Positions 16,048 to 27,477 of a DNA stretch of 64,000 nt are shown here, piece after piece (the first letter of the stretch is position 1; each line of letters starts with the position of its first letter). Origin of the DNA: an uncultured Bacteroidia bacterium (GTDB lineage: Bacteria > Bacteroidota > Bacteroidia > Bacteroidales > UBA932). The DNA lies in the NCBI GenBank assembly GCA_902785575.1, contig CACZZF010000004.1, positions 178,774 to 242,773 on the forward strand, read 5' to 3'. Both the position numbers and the translations under genes were made by a program. A model generated the notes under the pieces. It worked only from the letters and a program-made list of their open reading frames with translations. It searched no databases and had not been told where the DNA came from.

Positions 16048-18519
16048 ATGCGGAGTTTTCTCAGATTATTCATGCTTACGGCGGCCTTCCTGGCCGCCGC
16101 TTGCTCCACAAAAGCTCCGTCTGCGGTCGATGAGACCGGGCATAAGAACTTTGGCGGCATCTATCCGCACCTCGCGTACTACAATTCCCAACGCGAGTGT
16201 GGCACGGGGGCGGTCGTGCCTTGGCAGGGAGACCTTTGGGTAGTCACGTACGGGCCTCATGAGCCTTATGGTTCCGATGACAAGCTTTACCAGATCACTC
16301 CCGGATTGGATGAGATAGTCCGTCCTGAGAGCATTGGCGGCACTCCTGCGGACAGGATGATCCATGACGCTTCTAATCAGTTGTTTATCGGCCCTTATGC
16401 CATTGACGCTGATAAGAATGTCAGGGTTCTATCCTATGAGAAGTTCCCCGGGCGTCCGACTGGTCTGGCCGCGCATTTGACCGATCCGGACAACCGTATA
16501 CTTTACGCTTCAATGGAAGCCGGTTTTTACGACATCGATGTCCACACACTTGATGGTATCGAGCTCTACAAGGACGGCAACCAGAAGAGGAAGGAAGGTT
16601 TTACGGGCGATTTATGCGACCTGTTTCCCGGCTACCACGGTAAAGGGTTTTATTCTGGTCAGGGAGTGGCTGTATATTCCAATAACGGAGAAGAAGGAGA
16701 ACTTGCGCAGAAGCAGTTCGATATCCCTTCAGGAGCGCTTGTCGAGTGGGATGGCAAGGATTGGAAACTCGTCAGACGCAACCAGTTCACTGAGATCACC
16801 GGCCCGGGCGGAATACATGGAAATCCATCTCCGGCGACTGATCCCATCTGGTCGGTCGGCTGGGACTACCGTTCGGTGATCCTCGCGGTCAGGGAGCCTG
16901 ACAAGGGTTGGAGCTATTATCGCCTTCCTAAAGCCAGTCACGCCTATGACGGCGCTCATGGCTGGAACACCGAATGGCCAAGAATCCGGAATATCGCTCC
17001 GGAAGGTGCTGATCCTGATTATCTTATGACCATGCACGGAATGTTCTGGCGTTTCCCTGGGACATTTTCTACCGCTAACTCGGCAGGAATCCATCCCAGG
17101 GGAGCTTATCTGAAGGTAATAGGGGACTTCGCTGAATGGAACGGTCGTCTTGTGTTCGGATGCGACGACTCCGCGCAAAGCGAGTTCCTTAACAAGCGCA
17201 AGCAGAAAGGACGCATCGGTGGTCCTGGCCAGTCAAACTCCAATGTCTGGTTCACCTCTTACGACAGGCCCGACCATGTTGGACCCACCACGGCAGGCGG
17301 TTCCGTCTGGCTCAAGGACGATGTCAAGGCCGGTGTGCCTTCCGATCCCTTCCTTTTCAACGGATGGGACAACAGGTGCGCCTGGATAGCCAACCGATCC
17401 TCAGTGCCTGCCGACATCACTTTCGAAATTGACAAGAAAGGTGACGGGAATTGGCAGACCTGTATGACGGTCTCCCTCAAGGCCGGTGAGTCGACATTCG
17501 TTCCGTTCGCCAGTGTCCTTGATGGTGTCTGGATCAGGGCGATCAGCAGCGCGGACATCAAGGCTGACTTGACCTTCGTTCTCGCTCAGAAAGAGACACG
17601 CGGCACCGAGCCCGATCCGATATTCACTGGTCTGGCTCCGGTTAAGAAAGCCAATGATTCACAGGGATTTCTGTACGGTCTGCCTGACCAACGTAGGGCT
17701 CTTGGTGTCCTGGCTCAGACCTCTGATGGAGAGAAGTATTACGAAATCGACGGCGAGATGAACTTTGTCCCGAAGGATGATGTTGAGATGGCTGACTATA
17801 TTCGTGACACGTTCGAGATTCCGGTCGATGTGGTCGATGTCGAGGAAGGATCCATCCTGATAGTTGACGCTAAAGACCGCCGTTGGAGGCTTCCTCTTGG
17901 AGAGGACGCCTATTTAGGTAAGATAAAGGACGGTGCGCTCAGGATATGCCGCGAAGTGGCCACCGAACGCGACTTGCTTTCTCTTGCGGGTACCTTTTAT
18001 GAGCTTCCTGCCGAGAATGCCGATGGTTATGCGAAGGTGCGTCCTGTCGCTTCCCACAAGTTCGGTATCAATGATTACGCTTCCTACAGGGGAATGCTCG
18101 TGATGACAGGGATCGACCATGCCGCCGGCAAGGGCAATCCCAGGGTGGTGTTCTCCGAGGATGGCAAGGCTGCCATCTGGGCAGGTGCCGTCGATGATTT
18201 ATGGAAGCTAGGCAAACCAGTCGGCCACGGCGGTCCATGGGTGGAGACCGAGGTCAAAGCTGGGAATTATTCAGATCCGTTCCTGATTGGTTTCTATGAC
18301 AAGAGGGATATGAATATATCTCACCGTTCTTCCGGCGAAGTGGCTTTCAGTGTTGAGGTTGACCCTACAGGTGACGGCCAATGGTTCCACTATGCTGACT
18401 TCAATGTCAAACCGGGCGACACTGTGGAGCACCATTTTCCGGATGCTTTCCAGGCTCGCTGGATCCGAATCAAGGCTGATCATGACACAAAGGCAACGGC
18501 TCTGTTTGATTATAGATAA
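16048..18519 (+). CDS. Large secreted lipoprotein with internal duplication, function unknown
   Basis: An 823-residue lipoprotein (lipobox Ala-Ala-Ala-Cys, Cys 19; ATG at 16048, 5 bases after the SusD stop). The first part (about 40-350) is Trp/Gly/Asp-rich and looks like beta-propeller blades. Two copies of a roughly 95-150 residue unit follow: residues about 417-511 and 728-823 share a pattern of Val-Lys-Ala-Gly-x-x-Ser-Asp-Pro-Phe-Leu, then Arg-Ser-Ser, then Gly-Asp-Gly-x-Trp, then Trp-Ile-Arg, then Asp-x-Lys-Ala. Similarity extends upstream of each copy. No catalytic motif is recognised. By position it is part of the SusCD locus and may be a surface glycan-binding protein or a lyase of a propeller family. 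Confidence 0.8.
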   Translation: MRSFLRLFMLTAAFLAAACSTKAPSAVDETGHKNFGGIYPHLAYYNSQRECGTGAVVPWQGDLWVVTYGPHEPYGSDDKLYQITPGLDEIVRPESIGGTPADRMIHDASNQLFIGPYAIDADKNVRVLSYEKFPGRPTGLAAHLTDPDNRILYASMEAGFYDIDVHTLDGIELYKDGNQKRKEGFTGDLCDLFPGYHGKGFYSGQGVAVYSNNGEEGELAQKQFDIPSGALVEWDGKDWKLVRRNQFTEITGPGGIHGNPSPATDPIWSVGWDYRSVILAVREPDKGWSYYRLPKASHAYDGAHGWNTEWPRIRNIAPEGADPDYLMTMHGMFWRFPGTFSTANSAGIHPRGAYLKVIGDFAEWNGRLVFGCDDSAQSEFLNKRKQKGRIGGPGQSNSNVWFTSYDRPDHVGPTTAGGSVWLKDDVKAGVPSDPFLFNGWDNRCAWIANRSSVPADITFEIDKKGDGNWQTCMTVSLKAGESTFVPFASVLDGVWIRAISSADIKADLTFVLAQKETRGTEPDPIFTGLAPVKKANDSQGFLYGLPDQRRALGVLAQTSDGEKYYEIDGEMNFVPKDDVEMADYIRDTFEIPVDVVDVEEGSILIVDAKDRRWRLPLGEDAYLGKIKDGALRICREVATERDLLSLAGTFYELPAENADGYAKVRPVASHKFGINDYASYRGMLVMTGIDHAAGKGNPRVVFSEDGKAAIWAGAVDDLWKLGKPVGHGGPWVETEVKAGNYSDPFLIGFYDKRDMNISHRSSGEVAFSVEVDPTGDGQWFHYADFNVKPGDTVEHHFPDAFQARWIRIKADHDTKATALFDYR

Positions 18520-18529
18520 TTAATTCAAA

Positions 18530-20476
18530 ATGAAAAGGTTCATCCTGATTTTTCTGTCATTTCAGATTCTTCAGTCGCTTTGCTCCTTCAGAATGACAGG
18601 AGCGGCACTCGCTGCGCAAAGCACGTCTTCTGTTATCCTGAGCGAAGCGAAGGATCTTCCCGCTGGAATCTTTGTTGAGGCGGAAAGTTTCGCCACTAAG
18701 GGTGGCTGGCAGGTTGACCAGCAATTCATGGATCTCATGGGTTCTCCATACCTAATCGCTCACGGGATGGGAAAACCCGTCGAGGATGCCTCGACGACAG
18801 TTGATATTCCGGAAGCTGGAGTGTACCATGTCTGGGTTCGTTCGTACAACTGGACCTCCCCTTGGACTGATGCCAATGGTCCAGGGGCTTTCAGGGTCAA
18901 GATTCAAGGGAAGCCGATGAAGGGTATCCTCGGCAACGCCGGAAACAAGTGGGGCTGGCAGTACGCCGGGAATGTCAAGTTGAAGGCAGGGCCTTGTGCT
19001 CTCGCCCTATCTGACCTGACCGGGTTCGACGGCCGCTGTGACGCGGTGTGGATTTGTCCAGATAGGGAGGTGGTTCCTCCCGAGGATGTGGCTTCCCTGG
19101 AGGCATTCCGCCGGCAGGTTGGTGCTCTTCCCGCAAAGCCTTCTGATGGAGGTGATTACGACTTTGTGGTGATCGGCGGTGGTATTGCCGGTATGTGCGC
19201 CGCTGTTTCCGCGGCACGTTTCGGATGCAAAGTCGCCTTGGTTAACGACCGTCCGATCCCGGGAGGTAACAACTCCTCTGAGATCAGGGTACACCTTGGG
19301 GCATACATAGAGCAGGATCCCTATCCGGCACTGGGCAGGATGCTCCGTGAGTTCGGCCATTCACAAGGCGGTAACGCCCAGCCCGCGTCCAACTATGAGG
19401 ATGACAAGAAGATAGCGTTCCTGGAGGGACAGGAAGGGCTTACATATCTACCATGCTTCAGGGCTGTAAAGGTCAATATGGACGGCACAAAGATAGCCTC
19501 AGTCGTGATCCGCAATATCGAGACCGGGAAGGAACTACTTCTGAAGGCGCCTGTTTTCGCGGATTGTACCGGTGACGCCAACCTTGGATTCATGGCAGGG
19601 GCAGACTGGATGATGGGTCGTGAAGGACGTGATGAATATGGCGAGTCCCTGGCTCCGGAAAAGGCCGACAAGATGACCATGGGATCCTCGGTACAGTGGT
19701 ACAGTGTGGATGACGGGAAGAAGAGTTCTTTCCCTGAGTTTGAATATGGTGTGAAGTTCACTGAGGAGAACTGCGAGAAGGTCAAGATGGGTGAGTGGAC
19801 CTGGGAGACGGGCATGAACCTGGACCAGATCTACGATTTTGAGAGGATCAGGGATTATGGCCTGCTCGTCGTCTATTCCAACTGGAGCTTCCTCAAGAAC
19901 CATTATTCAAAGAAGGCTGAATACGCCAATCGCTCCCTCGGTTGGGTTGCCTATGTCTCGGGCAAGCGGGAGTCCCGCAGGCTTGTCGGAGATTATGTCC
20001 TGAAGCAGGATGATGTTGATAAACAGGTATTTCACGAGGACGCTTCCTTTACTTTGACCTGGCATTTCGATCTCCATTTCCCGGATCCGGCAAACACGGC
20101 CAATTTCCCCGGGAATGAGTTCAAGGCAGCCACGAAAAGCAATCCGATCTATCCATATGCCGCACCATACAGGTGCCTGTATTCCAGGAATATAGACAAC
20201 TTGTTCATGGCTGGCCGGGACATCTCGACCACCCATGTCACGCTTGGCTCGACAAGGCTTATGCGAACGGGAGCGATGATGGGCGAAGTGGTCGGTATGG
20301 CGGCCAGCATCTGCAAGGACAAGGAGACGACCCCAAGGGGAGTCTACCAGCACTACCTTCCTGAGCTTAAGGCTCTGATGCGCAAAGGCGCCGCCCGCAC
20401 GGACATAGACCTGCCAGACAACCAGCACTTCAACGAAGGCGGTCATCTCGACAAGCCTAAGGACATCACCTTCTAG
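18530..20476 (+). CDS. Secreted FAD-dependent oxidoreductase (FAD_oxidored type)
   Basis: Predicted exported flavoprotein of 648 residues. After the signal region, residues about 45-200 form a beta-rich, carbohydrate-binding-like domain (Val-Glu-Ala-Glu-Ser-Phe, then Tyr-His-Val-Trp-Val-Arg-Ser). A Rossmann dinucleotide motif follows near residue 214 (Val-Ile-Gly-Gly-Gly-Ile-Ala-Gly-Met), then Pro-Gly-Gly-Asn-Asn-Ser-Ser-Glu and a C-terminal Ala-Gly-Arg-Asp-Ile-Ser-Thr-Thr-His. Such proteins are common in Bacteroidetes glycan loci, sometimes labelled xanthan lyase-like; the reaction is not established. Residues about 12-43 are encoded by inserted dispersed repeats that overlap the signal peptide. 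Last gene of locus 1, 10 bases after the previous one. Confidence 0.85.
   Translation: MKRFILIFLSFQILQSLCSFRMTGAALAAQSTSSVILSEAKDLPAGIFVEAESFATKGGWQVDQQFMDLMGSPYLIAHGMGKPVEDASTTVDIPEAGVYHVWVRSYNWTSPWTDANGPGAFRVKIQGKPMKGILGNAGNKWGWQYAGNVKLKAGPCALALSDLTGFDGRCDAVWICPDREVVPPEDVASLEAFRRQVGALPAKPSDGGDYDFVVIGGGIAGMCAAVSAARFGCKVALVNDRPIPGGNNSSEIRVHLGAYIEQDPYPALGRMLREFGHSQGGNAQPASNYEDDKKIAFLEGQEGLTYLPCFRAVKVNMDGTKIASVVIRNIETGKELLLKAPVFADCTGDANLGFMAGADWMMGREGRDEYGESLAPEKADKMTMGSSVQWYSVDDGKKSSFPEFEYGVKFTEENCEKVKMGEWTWETGMNLDQIYDFERIRDYGLLVVYSNWSFLKNHYSKKAEYANRSLGWVAYVSGKRESRRLVGDYVLKQDDVDKQVFHEDASFTLTWHFDLHFPDPANTANFPGNEFKAATKSNPIYPYAAPYRCLYSRNIDNLFMAGRDISTTHVTLGSTRLMRTGAMMGEVVGMAASICKDKETTPRGVYQHYLPELKALMRKGAARTDIDLPDNQHFNEGGHLDKPKDITF
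18565..18658. repeat. Pair of inverted dispersed repeats within a signal peptide region
   Basis: A variant of the repeat seen at 9637 lies at 18565-18600 and an inverted copy (containing CTGAGCGAAGCGAAGGATCT) at 18630-18658. They are in frame with the FAD oxidoreductase and encode, for example, Leu-Ser-Glu-Ala-Lys-Asp-Leu. Confidence 0.8.
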
Positions 20477-20477
20477 C

Positions 20478-24164
<3,687 letters not shown>

Positions 24165-24185
24165 GAATATCTAAATATCATAATT

Positions 24186-24803
24186 ATGAAAATCAGAACT
24201 ATCATTATGAGTATCGCATCAATCGTCGCTCTTTTTTCCTGCGGGCAGAAAAATGAGTCAGCTTCCGACATCGCTGACAAACTCTTGAAAGACAAAGGTA
24301 TAGACGTTCCTTTCCATCCTTCTGTGGATTTTGATGAACTGCTCAGGCAGTACAAGGCTAACCCTGAACTCTGGGATGCTGCTTTCGCATGCCTTGCGGA
24401 GAATGTTCCAAAGATACACGACCTGACGGAATTCGGAACGACGGAGCTTGTTGGGAAAAGATGCTATGCCATGATAAACGAACTCGAGCCGAAGCCGTTC
24501 GAGGAAACCAAGCTTGAGGGTCACCGAAAGTACATTGACGTCCAGTTGACCGAGGGCCCCGTCAGGTGGGGAATCTGTCCTGCAGACAGTAAGAATCAGG
24601 AAATACTTGAGGAATATGATCCCGGCAAGGACATCGGCTTCTGCCTCTCGGATGATACTGTATATTACATCCAGCCCGCCGATCAGCCTTCCATATTCGT
24701 TTTCTTCCCCAAGAACCTGCACAACCCGTCTTTCGCTCCGGATGGAGTGCAGTATGAGAAGCCCCTCCATAAGATCGTCATCAAGGTCGAAAACGCAGAG
24801 TGA
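24186..24803 (+). CDS. YhcH/YjgK/YiaL-family lipoprotein
   Basis: A 205-residue protein with a lipoprotein signal (Leu-Phe-Ser-Cys-Gly, Cys about 19), then a YhcH/YiaL (DUF386) cupin-like domain: Leu-Glu-Gly-His-Arg-Lys-Tyr-Ile-Asp-Val-Gln near 115, and Phe-Phe-Pro-Lys-Asn-Leu-His-Asn-Pro near 175 with a final His-Lys-Ile-Val-Ile-Lys-Val. Family members are linked to sialic acid and other sugar anomers and are normally cytoplasmic; this copy appears lipidated. It lies directly before the gene-free region and the LacI locus, which holds an NAL-family aldolase and a sialidase-like protein, so a shared sugar theme is plausible. Confidence 0.85.
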   Translation: MKIRTIIMSIASIVALFSCGQKNESASDIADKLLKDKGIDVPFHPSVDFDELLRQYKANPELWDAAFACLAENVPKIHDLTEFGTTELVGKRCYAMINELEPKPFEETKLEGHRKYIDVQLTEGPVRWGICPADSKNQEILEEYDPGKDIGFCLSDDTVYYIQPADQPSIFVFFPKNLHNPSFAPDGVQYEKPLHKIVIKVENAE

Positions 24804-24957
24804 CAGCGGTTTCCGTAATTCAAAAATAAGGGAACAATATACCTGATTACACCGAATGATCTCGTAAATTTGCCGGGTATACTTCCGGATGCGGTAGCAA
24901 ACCTTCATCAGGATCTGCTAAAATGACGAAATGTCCCAGTATTTTCAAATCAGGGAG

Positions 24958-25339
24958 GGGACCCGATTAGTTAACGGACGTTTAATCAATTACTTCCAAT
25001 AAGGCTATTCGGCAAGTACCCCCTAAATATGCGGGACTTGCCACAGGAATCCGCCCCTCATCCACGCGCAAGGCCATATGCGCCGTCCCTGGTTTGAAAA
25101 CCTTCGCAAGAGAAGTTATCCGGGGCATTCGCATTTCCCTTTCGCACACATAGCGCATCCCCATGCCTGGCACCATCAGGGTGTCTTAACCCAAAATACG
25201 GAAGGCATGGCAGGAAGCTTCTTAGCCTTTCCTGAGGCATATCGCCCTGCGGTGCGAGGCAAATTTGCCTCGGAGGGGAGACTGACCATAATCTCAGACG
25301 GGTGAGATAAGGTATTGGCTGCCCTCCGAATTTCGGGTT
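24958..25339. other. Gene-free, strongly palindromic region (possible RNA or mobile repeat)
   Basis: The 664-base gap between the YhcH-like gene and lacI holds no convincing gene. The part before 24958 shows nothing notable. From 24958 on there are many stems: GGCAAGT 25011-25017 with ACTTGCC 25036-25042; GCGCA 25066-25070 with TGCGC 25079-25083; CCATGCCT 25161-25168 with AGGCATGG 25203-25210, enclosing GGCACC/GGTGTC; CAGGAA/TTCCTG at 25211-25234; the perfect 18-base palindrome CGAGGCAAATTTGCCTCG at 25255-25272; TCTCA/TGAGA at 25292-25307; CCGAA/TTCGG at 25326-25336. The ends (ACCCGATTAG and the complement AACCCGAAATTCGG) are weakly alike. It could be a structured RNA, or a non-autonomous hairpin element like the RAYT repeats. 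Strand unknown. Confidence 0.5.
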
Positions 25340-25396
25340 ATGTGATACGTTTGGTGTATTCAAGTATATCGTTCCCTATTTTTTTGTAAAAAAATT

Positions 25397-25428
25397 TGGA
25401 AATGTTATAACGATATAATAAATTTGTT
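25397..25428 (+). promoter_or_regulatory. lacI-family gene promoter with full Bacteroidetes consensus
   Basis: TTTG at 25397-25400 (-33) and TAAATTTG at 25421-25428 (-7), with a 20-base spacer, match the canonical Bacteroidetes promoter. The start of transcription is expected near 25433, about 35 bases before the ATG. The spacer contains the operator at 25406. Confidence 0.75.
25406..25421. promoter_or_regulatory. Candidate LacI-family operator O1 (autoregulatory)
   Basis: GTTATAACGATATAAT overlaps the promoter spacer and the first base of the -7 box. It is a near copy of the site at 26529 and has the central CG dyad usual for LacI-family operators. A further palindrome, GTTATAAC, lies at 25447-25454, 13 bases before the ATG. 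Confidence 0.65.
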
Positions 25429-25467
25429 GCATAACTGTATTAACACGTTATAACCTCAGATTGCCCA

Positions 25468-26484
25468 ATGAACGCCCGTAGAAGAAAAGTGACCATCAAG
25501 GATATAGCCAGAGAGGCTGGTGTTTCCCAGGCTTTAGTATCCTTTGTGATGAGCAACAAGAATCGGGGTGAGAAGACCTATAGAGTCAATGAAAATACCG
25601 CTAATCATATACTTGAGGTTGCGGAAAAGCTTGATTATCAGCCGAACCTGTCTGCCAGGGCACTTAAGAGAGGCAGGACTGGGACAATAGGTGTCATAGT
25701 CTCCGATATCTCTAATCCGTTCTTTGCGGAAGTGGCCAGGGACATGGAGGACGAGGTCTATAGGAAAGGTTATACTGTGTTGTTCGGTAGCACCGATGAG
25801 GATCCCGCCAAGTTGAGGAGAATTGTCAGGGTATTTGTCGATAAAGGGGTTGACGGGCTGGTGATAGTTCCTTGCCAGCACTCCGAGGATATCATTAATG
25901 ATGTGTGCAATTCCGGTATTCCCGTTGTTTTAATGGACCGGAGAGTAGAGGGCCTTGACATTCCCTCGGTGACGCTCAACAACAGGAAAGCCAGCTACGA
26001 CATGACCATGAGGCTGATAGGAAAGGGATATCACTTCATAGAGATGATTTCCTATGACATGGAGTTGACGAATATAAAAGACAGGGAGCAGGGAATGGTG
26101 GACGCCATGATCGAGTCTGGCCTGGATGGATATTACAAGATCCACAGGGTCTCTCACCATGAACACAGACAGGTTGTGGACAACATCGTGAAAGAAGCGG
26201 GAGAACGAGGTGGCGAGGCGTTTGTATTTGCAACCAACACATTGGCTGTCAGAGGAATGTCTTCCATGTTCCGGGGAGGATTCCATATCCCGCAGGATTT
26301 CGGGATAGCTTGCTTTGACTATAACAGCGCTTTTGATATATATGATACAGACCTGATCTACGCCAGGCAGCCGATAGAAATGTTTGCAGCTAAAACCATG
26401 GAGTGTGTTTTGGGATTGGTAGGCCCTGACTATCAAGAAGATATTCCGATGGATACTGTTCTTGAGGCTGAGATCGTGGAGTGA
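25468..26484 (+). CDS. LacI-family transcriptional regulator of locus 2
   Basis: A 338-residue DNA-binding regulator. The N-terminal LacI helix-turn-helix is at residues about 8-58 (Thr-Ile-Lys-Asp-Ile-Ala-Arg-Glu-Ala-Gly-Val-Ser), with the hinge Asn-Leu-Ser-Ala-Arg-Ala-Leu-Lys. The periplasmic-binding-protein-like sugar domain starts at Gly-Thr-Ile-Gly-Val-Ile-Val-Ser-Asp-Ile-Ser-Asn-Pro-Phe-Phe. Two near-identical sites, one in its own promoter and one just before the aldolase gene at 26547, are the probable operators, so it likely represses itself and the operon until a sugar inducer binds. Its C terminus is about normal length. Confidence 0.93.
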   Translation: MNARRRKVTIKDIAREAGVSQALVSFVMSNKNRGEKTYRVNENTANHILEVAEKLDYQPNLSARALKRGRTGTIGVIVSDISNPFFAEVARDMEDEVYRKGYTVLFGSTDEDPAKLRRIVRVFVDKGVDGLVIVPCQHSEDIINDVCNSGIPVVLMDRRVEGLDIPSVTLNNRKASYDMTMRLIGKGYHFIEMISYDMELTNIKDREQGMVDAMIESGLDGYYKIHRVSHHEHRQVVDNIVKEAGERGGEAFVFATNTLAVRGMSSMFRGGFHIPQDFGIACFDYNSAFDIYDTDLIYARQPIEMFAAKTMECVLGLVGPDYQEDIPMDTVLEAEIVE

Positions 26485-26528
26485 GCGAGATTATGAAATA
26501 TTTGAGTATGATATTAAAAGGTATAATT

Positions 26529-26544
26529 GTTATAACGATATAAC
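26529..26544. promoter_or_regulatory. Candidate LacI-family operator O2 before the aldolase gene
   Basis: GTTATAACGATATAAC ends 2 bases before the ATG at 26547. It matches O1 at 15 of 16 positions and is a near-palindrome around a central CG. Binding here would block transcription into the whole downstream run of genes. Confidence 0.65.
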
Positions 26545-26546
26545 TT

Positions 26547-27467
26547 ATGGATAATAACAAAAAGATCAGAGGTATTATCCCGCCAATGGTCACTCCTTTG
26601 CTAGGACATGAGAAGTTGGACAGGGACGGGACGGTGAGGCTGGTTGATCACATAATCGGAGGTGGAGTCAGCAGCCTGTTCATACTTGGAACTACTGGTG
26701 AGGCGCAGAGCCTGTCATCCAGGGTGAAAAGGGAATTCGTGGAGATGGTTTGTTCCTCGGTCGGAGGGAGGGTCCCGGTACTGGTCGGGGTGTCCGATAC
26801 TTCGATACGCGAGAGCCTTGACTTGTCTGCTTTCGCCAAAGCCAACGGTGCTGCCGGGGTCGTGGCGACTTCGCCGTATTATTTCCCGATGTCGCAGGTA
26901 GAACTTGTTGAATATTACACTGCACTTGCGGATGAGTCTCCCCTTCCTGTGTACCTCTATAACATGCCCACCCATGTGAAGGCTTTACTTGAGGTGCCTA
27001 CGGTCCTGAAACTTGCCGAACATCCCAATATAGCAGGTCTTAAGGACAGCTCTGCGGACATGCGGTACTTCAGGATCCTGTGCCACCATTTGAGAGGCAG
27101 GGACGATTTCGCCCTATATGTGGGTCCTGAGGAACTGACAGGGGAATGCGTGCTTATCGGTGCGGACGGGGGGATCAACGGTGGTGCCAACATTTTCCCC
27201 GAGATCTATGTCTCGATGTTCGAAGCTGCTGACAAGGGGGACACGGAGAAAGTCCGGGAACTCCAGAAAAAGATCATGACGGTAAGCTGCTCCCTTTATA
27301 CAGTAGGGAAATATGCTTCCAGCAACCTTAAGGGCATCAAATGCGCTCTCTCGTTGCTCGGAATATGCGAGGATTATATCGAGTGGCCGTACCGAAAGTT
27401 CCTTCCTTCAGAGAGAGTGCTCATAAGGAAGGCCCTGCTCGACATGGGGTGCAAGGATTTGAGATAA
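26547..27467 (+). CDS. DHDPS/NAL-family class I aldolase
   Basis: Cytoplasmic Schiff-base aldolase of 306 residues, forming or splitting a pyruvate adduct. The Gly-Thr-Thr-Gly-Glu motif at 48-52 binds the pyruvate carboxylate, Tyr 138 is in Leu-Tyr-Asn-Met-Pro and the catalytic Lys 166 is in Gly-Leu-Lys-Asp-Ser-Ser. The family includes N-acetylneuraminate lyase, dihydrodipicolinate synthase and 2-keto-3-deoxy-sugar-acid aldolases. The Lys-Asp-Ser-Ser context is not the typical NanA one, so the substrate is open. Position in a LacI-controlled locus with a symporter and a sialidase-like gene favours a catabolic 2-keto acid sugar over lysine synthesis. Confidence 0.9.
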   Translation: MDNNKKIRGIIPPMVTPLLGHEKLDRDGTVRLVDHIIGGGVSSLFILGTTGEAQSLSSRVKREFVEMVCSSVGGRVPVLVGVSDTSIRESLDLSAFAKANGAAGVVATSPYYFPMSQVELVEYYTALADESPLPVYLYNMPTHVKALLEVPTVLKLAEHPNIAGLKDSSADMRYFRILCHHLRGRDDFALYVGPEELTGECVLIGADGGINGGANIFPEIYVSMFEAADKGDTEKVRELQKKIMTVSCSLYTVGKYASSNLKGIKCALSLLGICEDYIEWPYRKFLPSERVLIRKALLDMGCKDLR

Positions 27468-27477
27468 ATGAGTTGAA

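Noticed and set aside
25058..25363. Minus-strand frame of 101 codons in the gene-free region, and a second of 64 codons at 24982-25176
   Set aside because: They cross the palindromic stems, have unusual Cys/Pro/Arg-rich composition and match no family I know; more likely chance openings in a structured region.
26547..27467. Firm assignment as NanA or DapA
   Set aside because: Active-site Lys context fits several aldolase subgroups, so only the superfamily is called.
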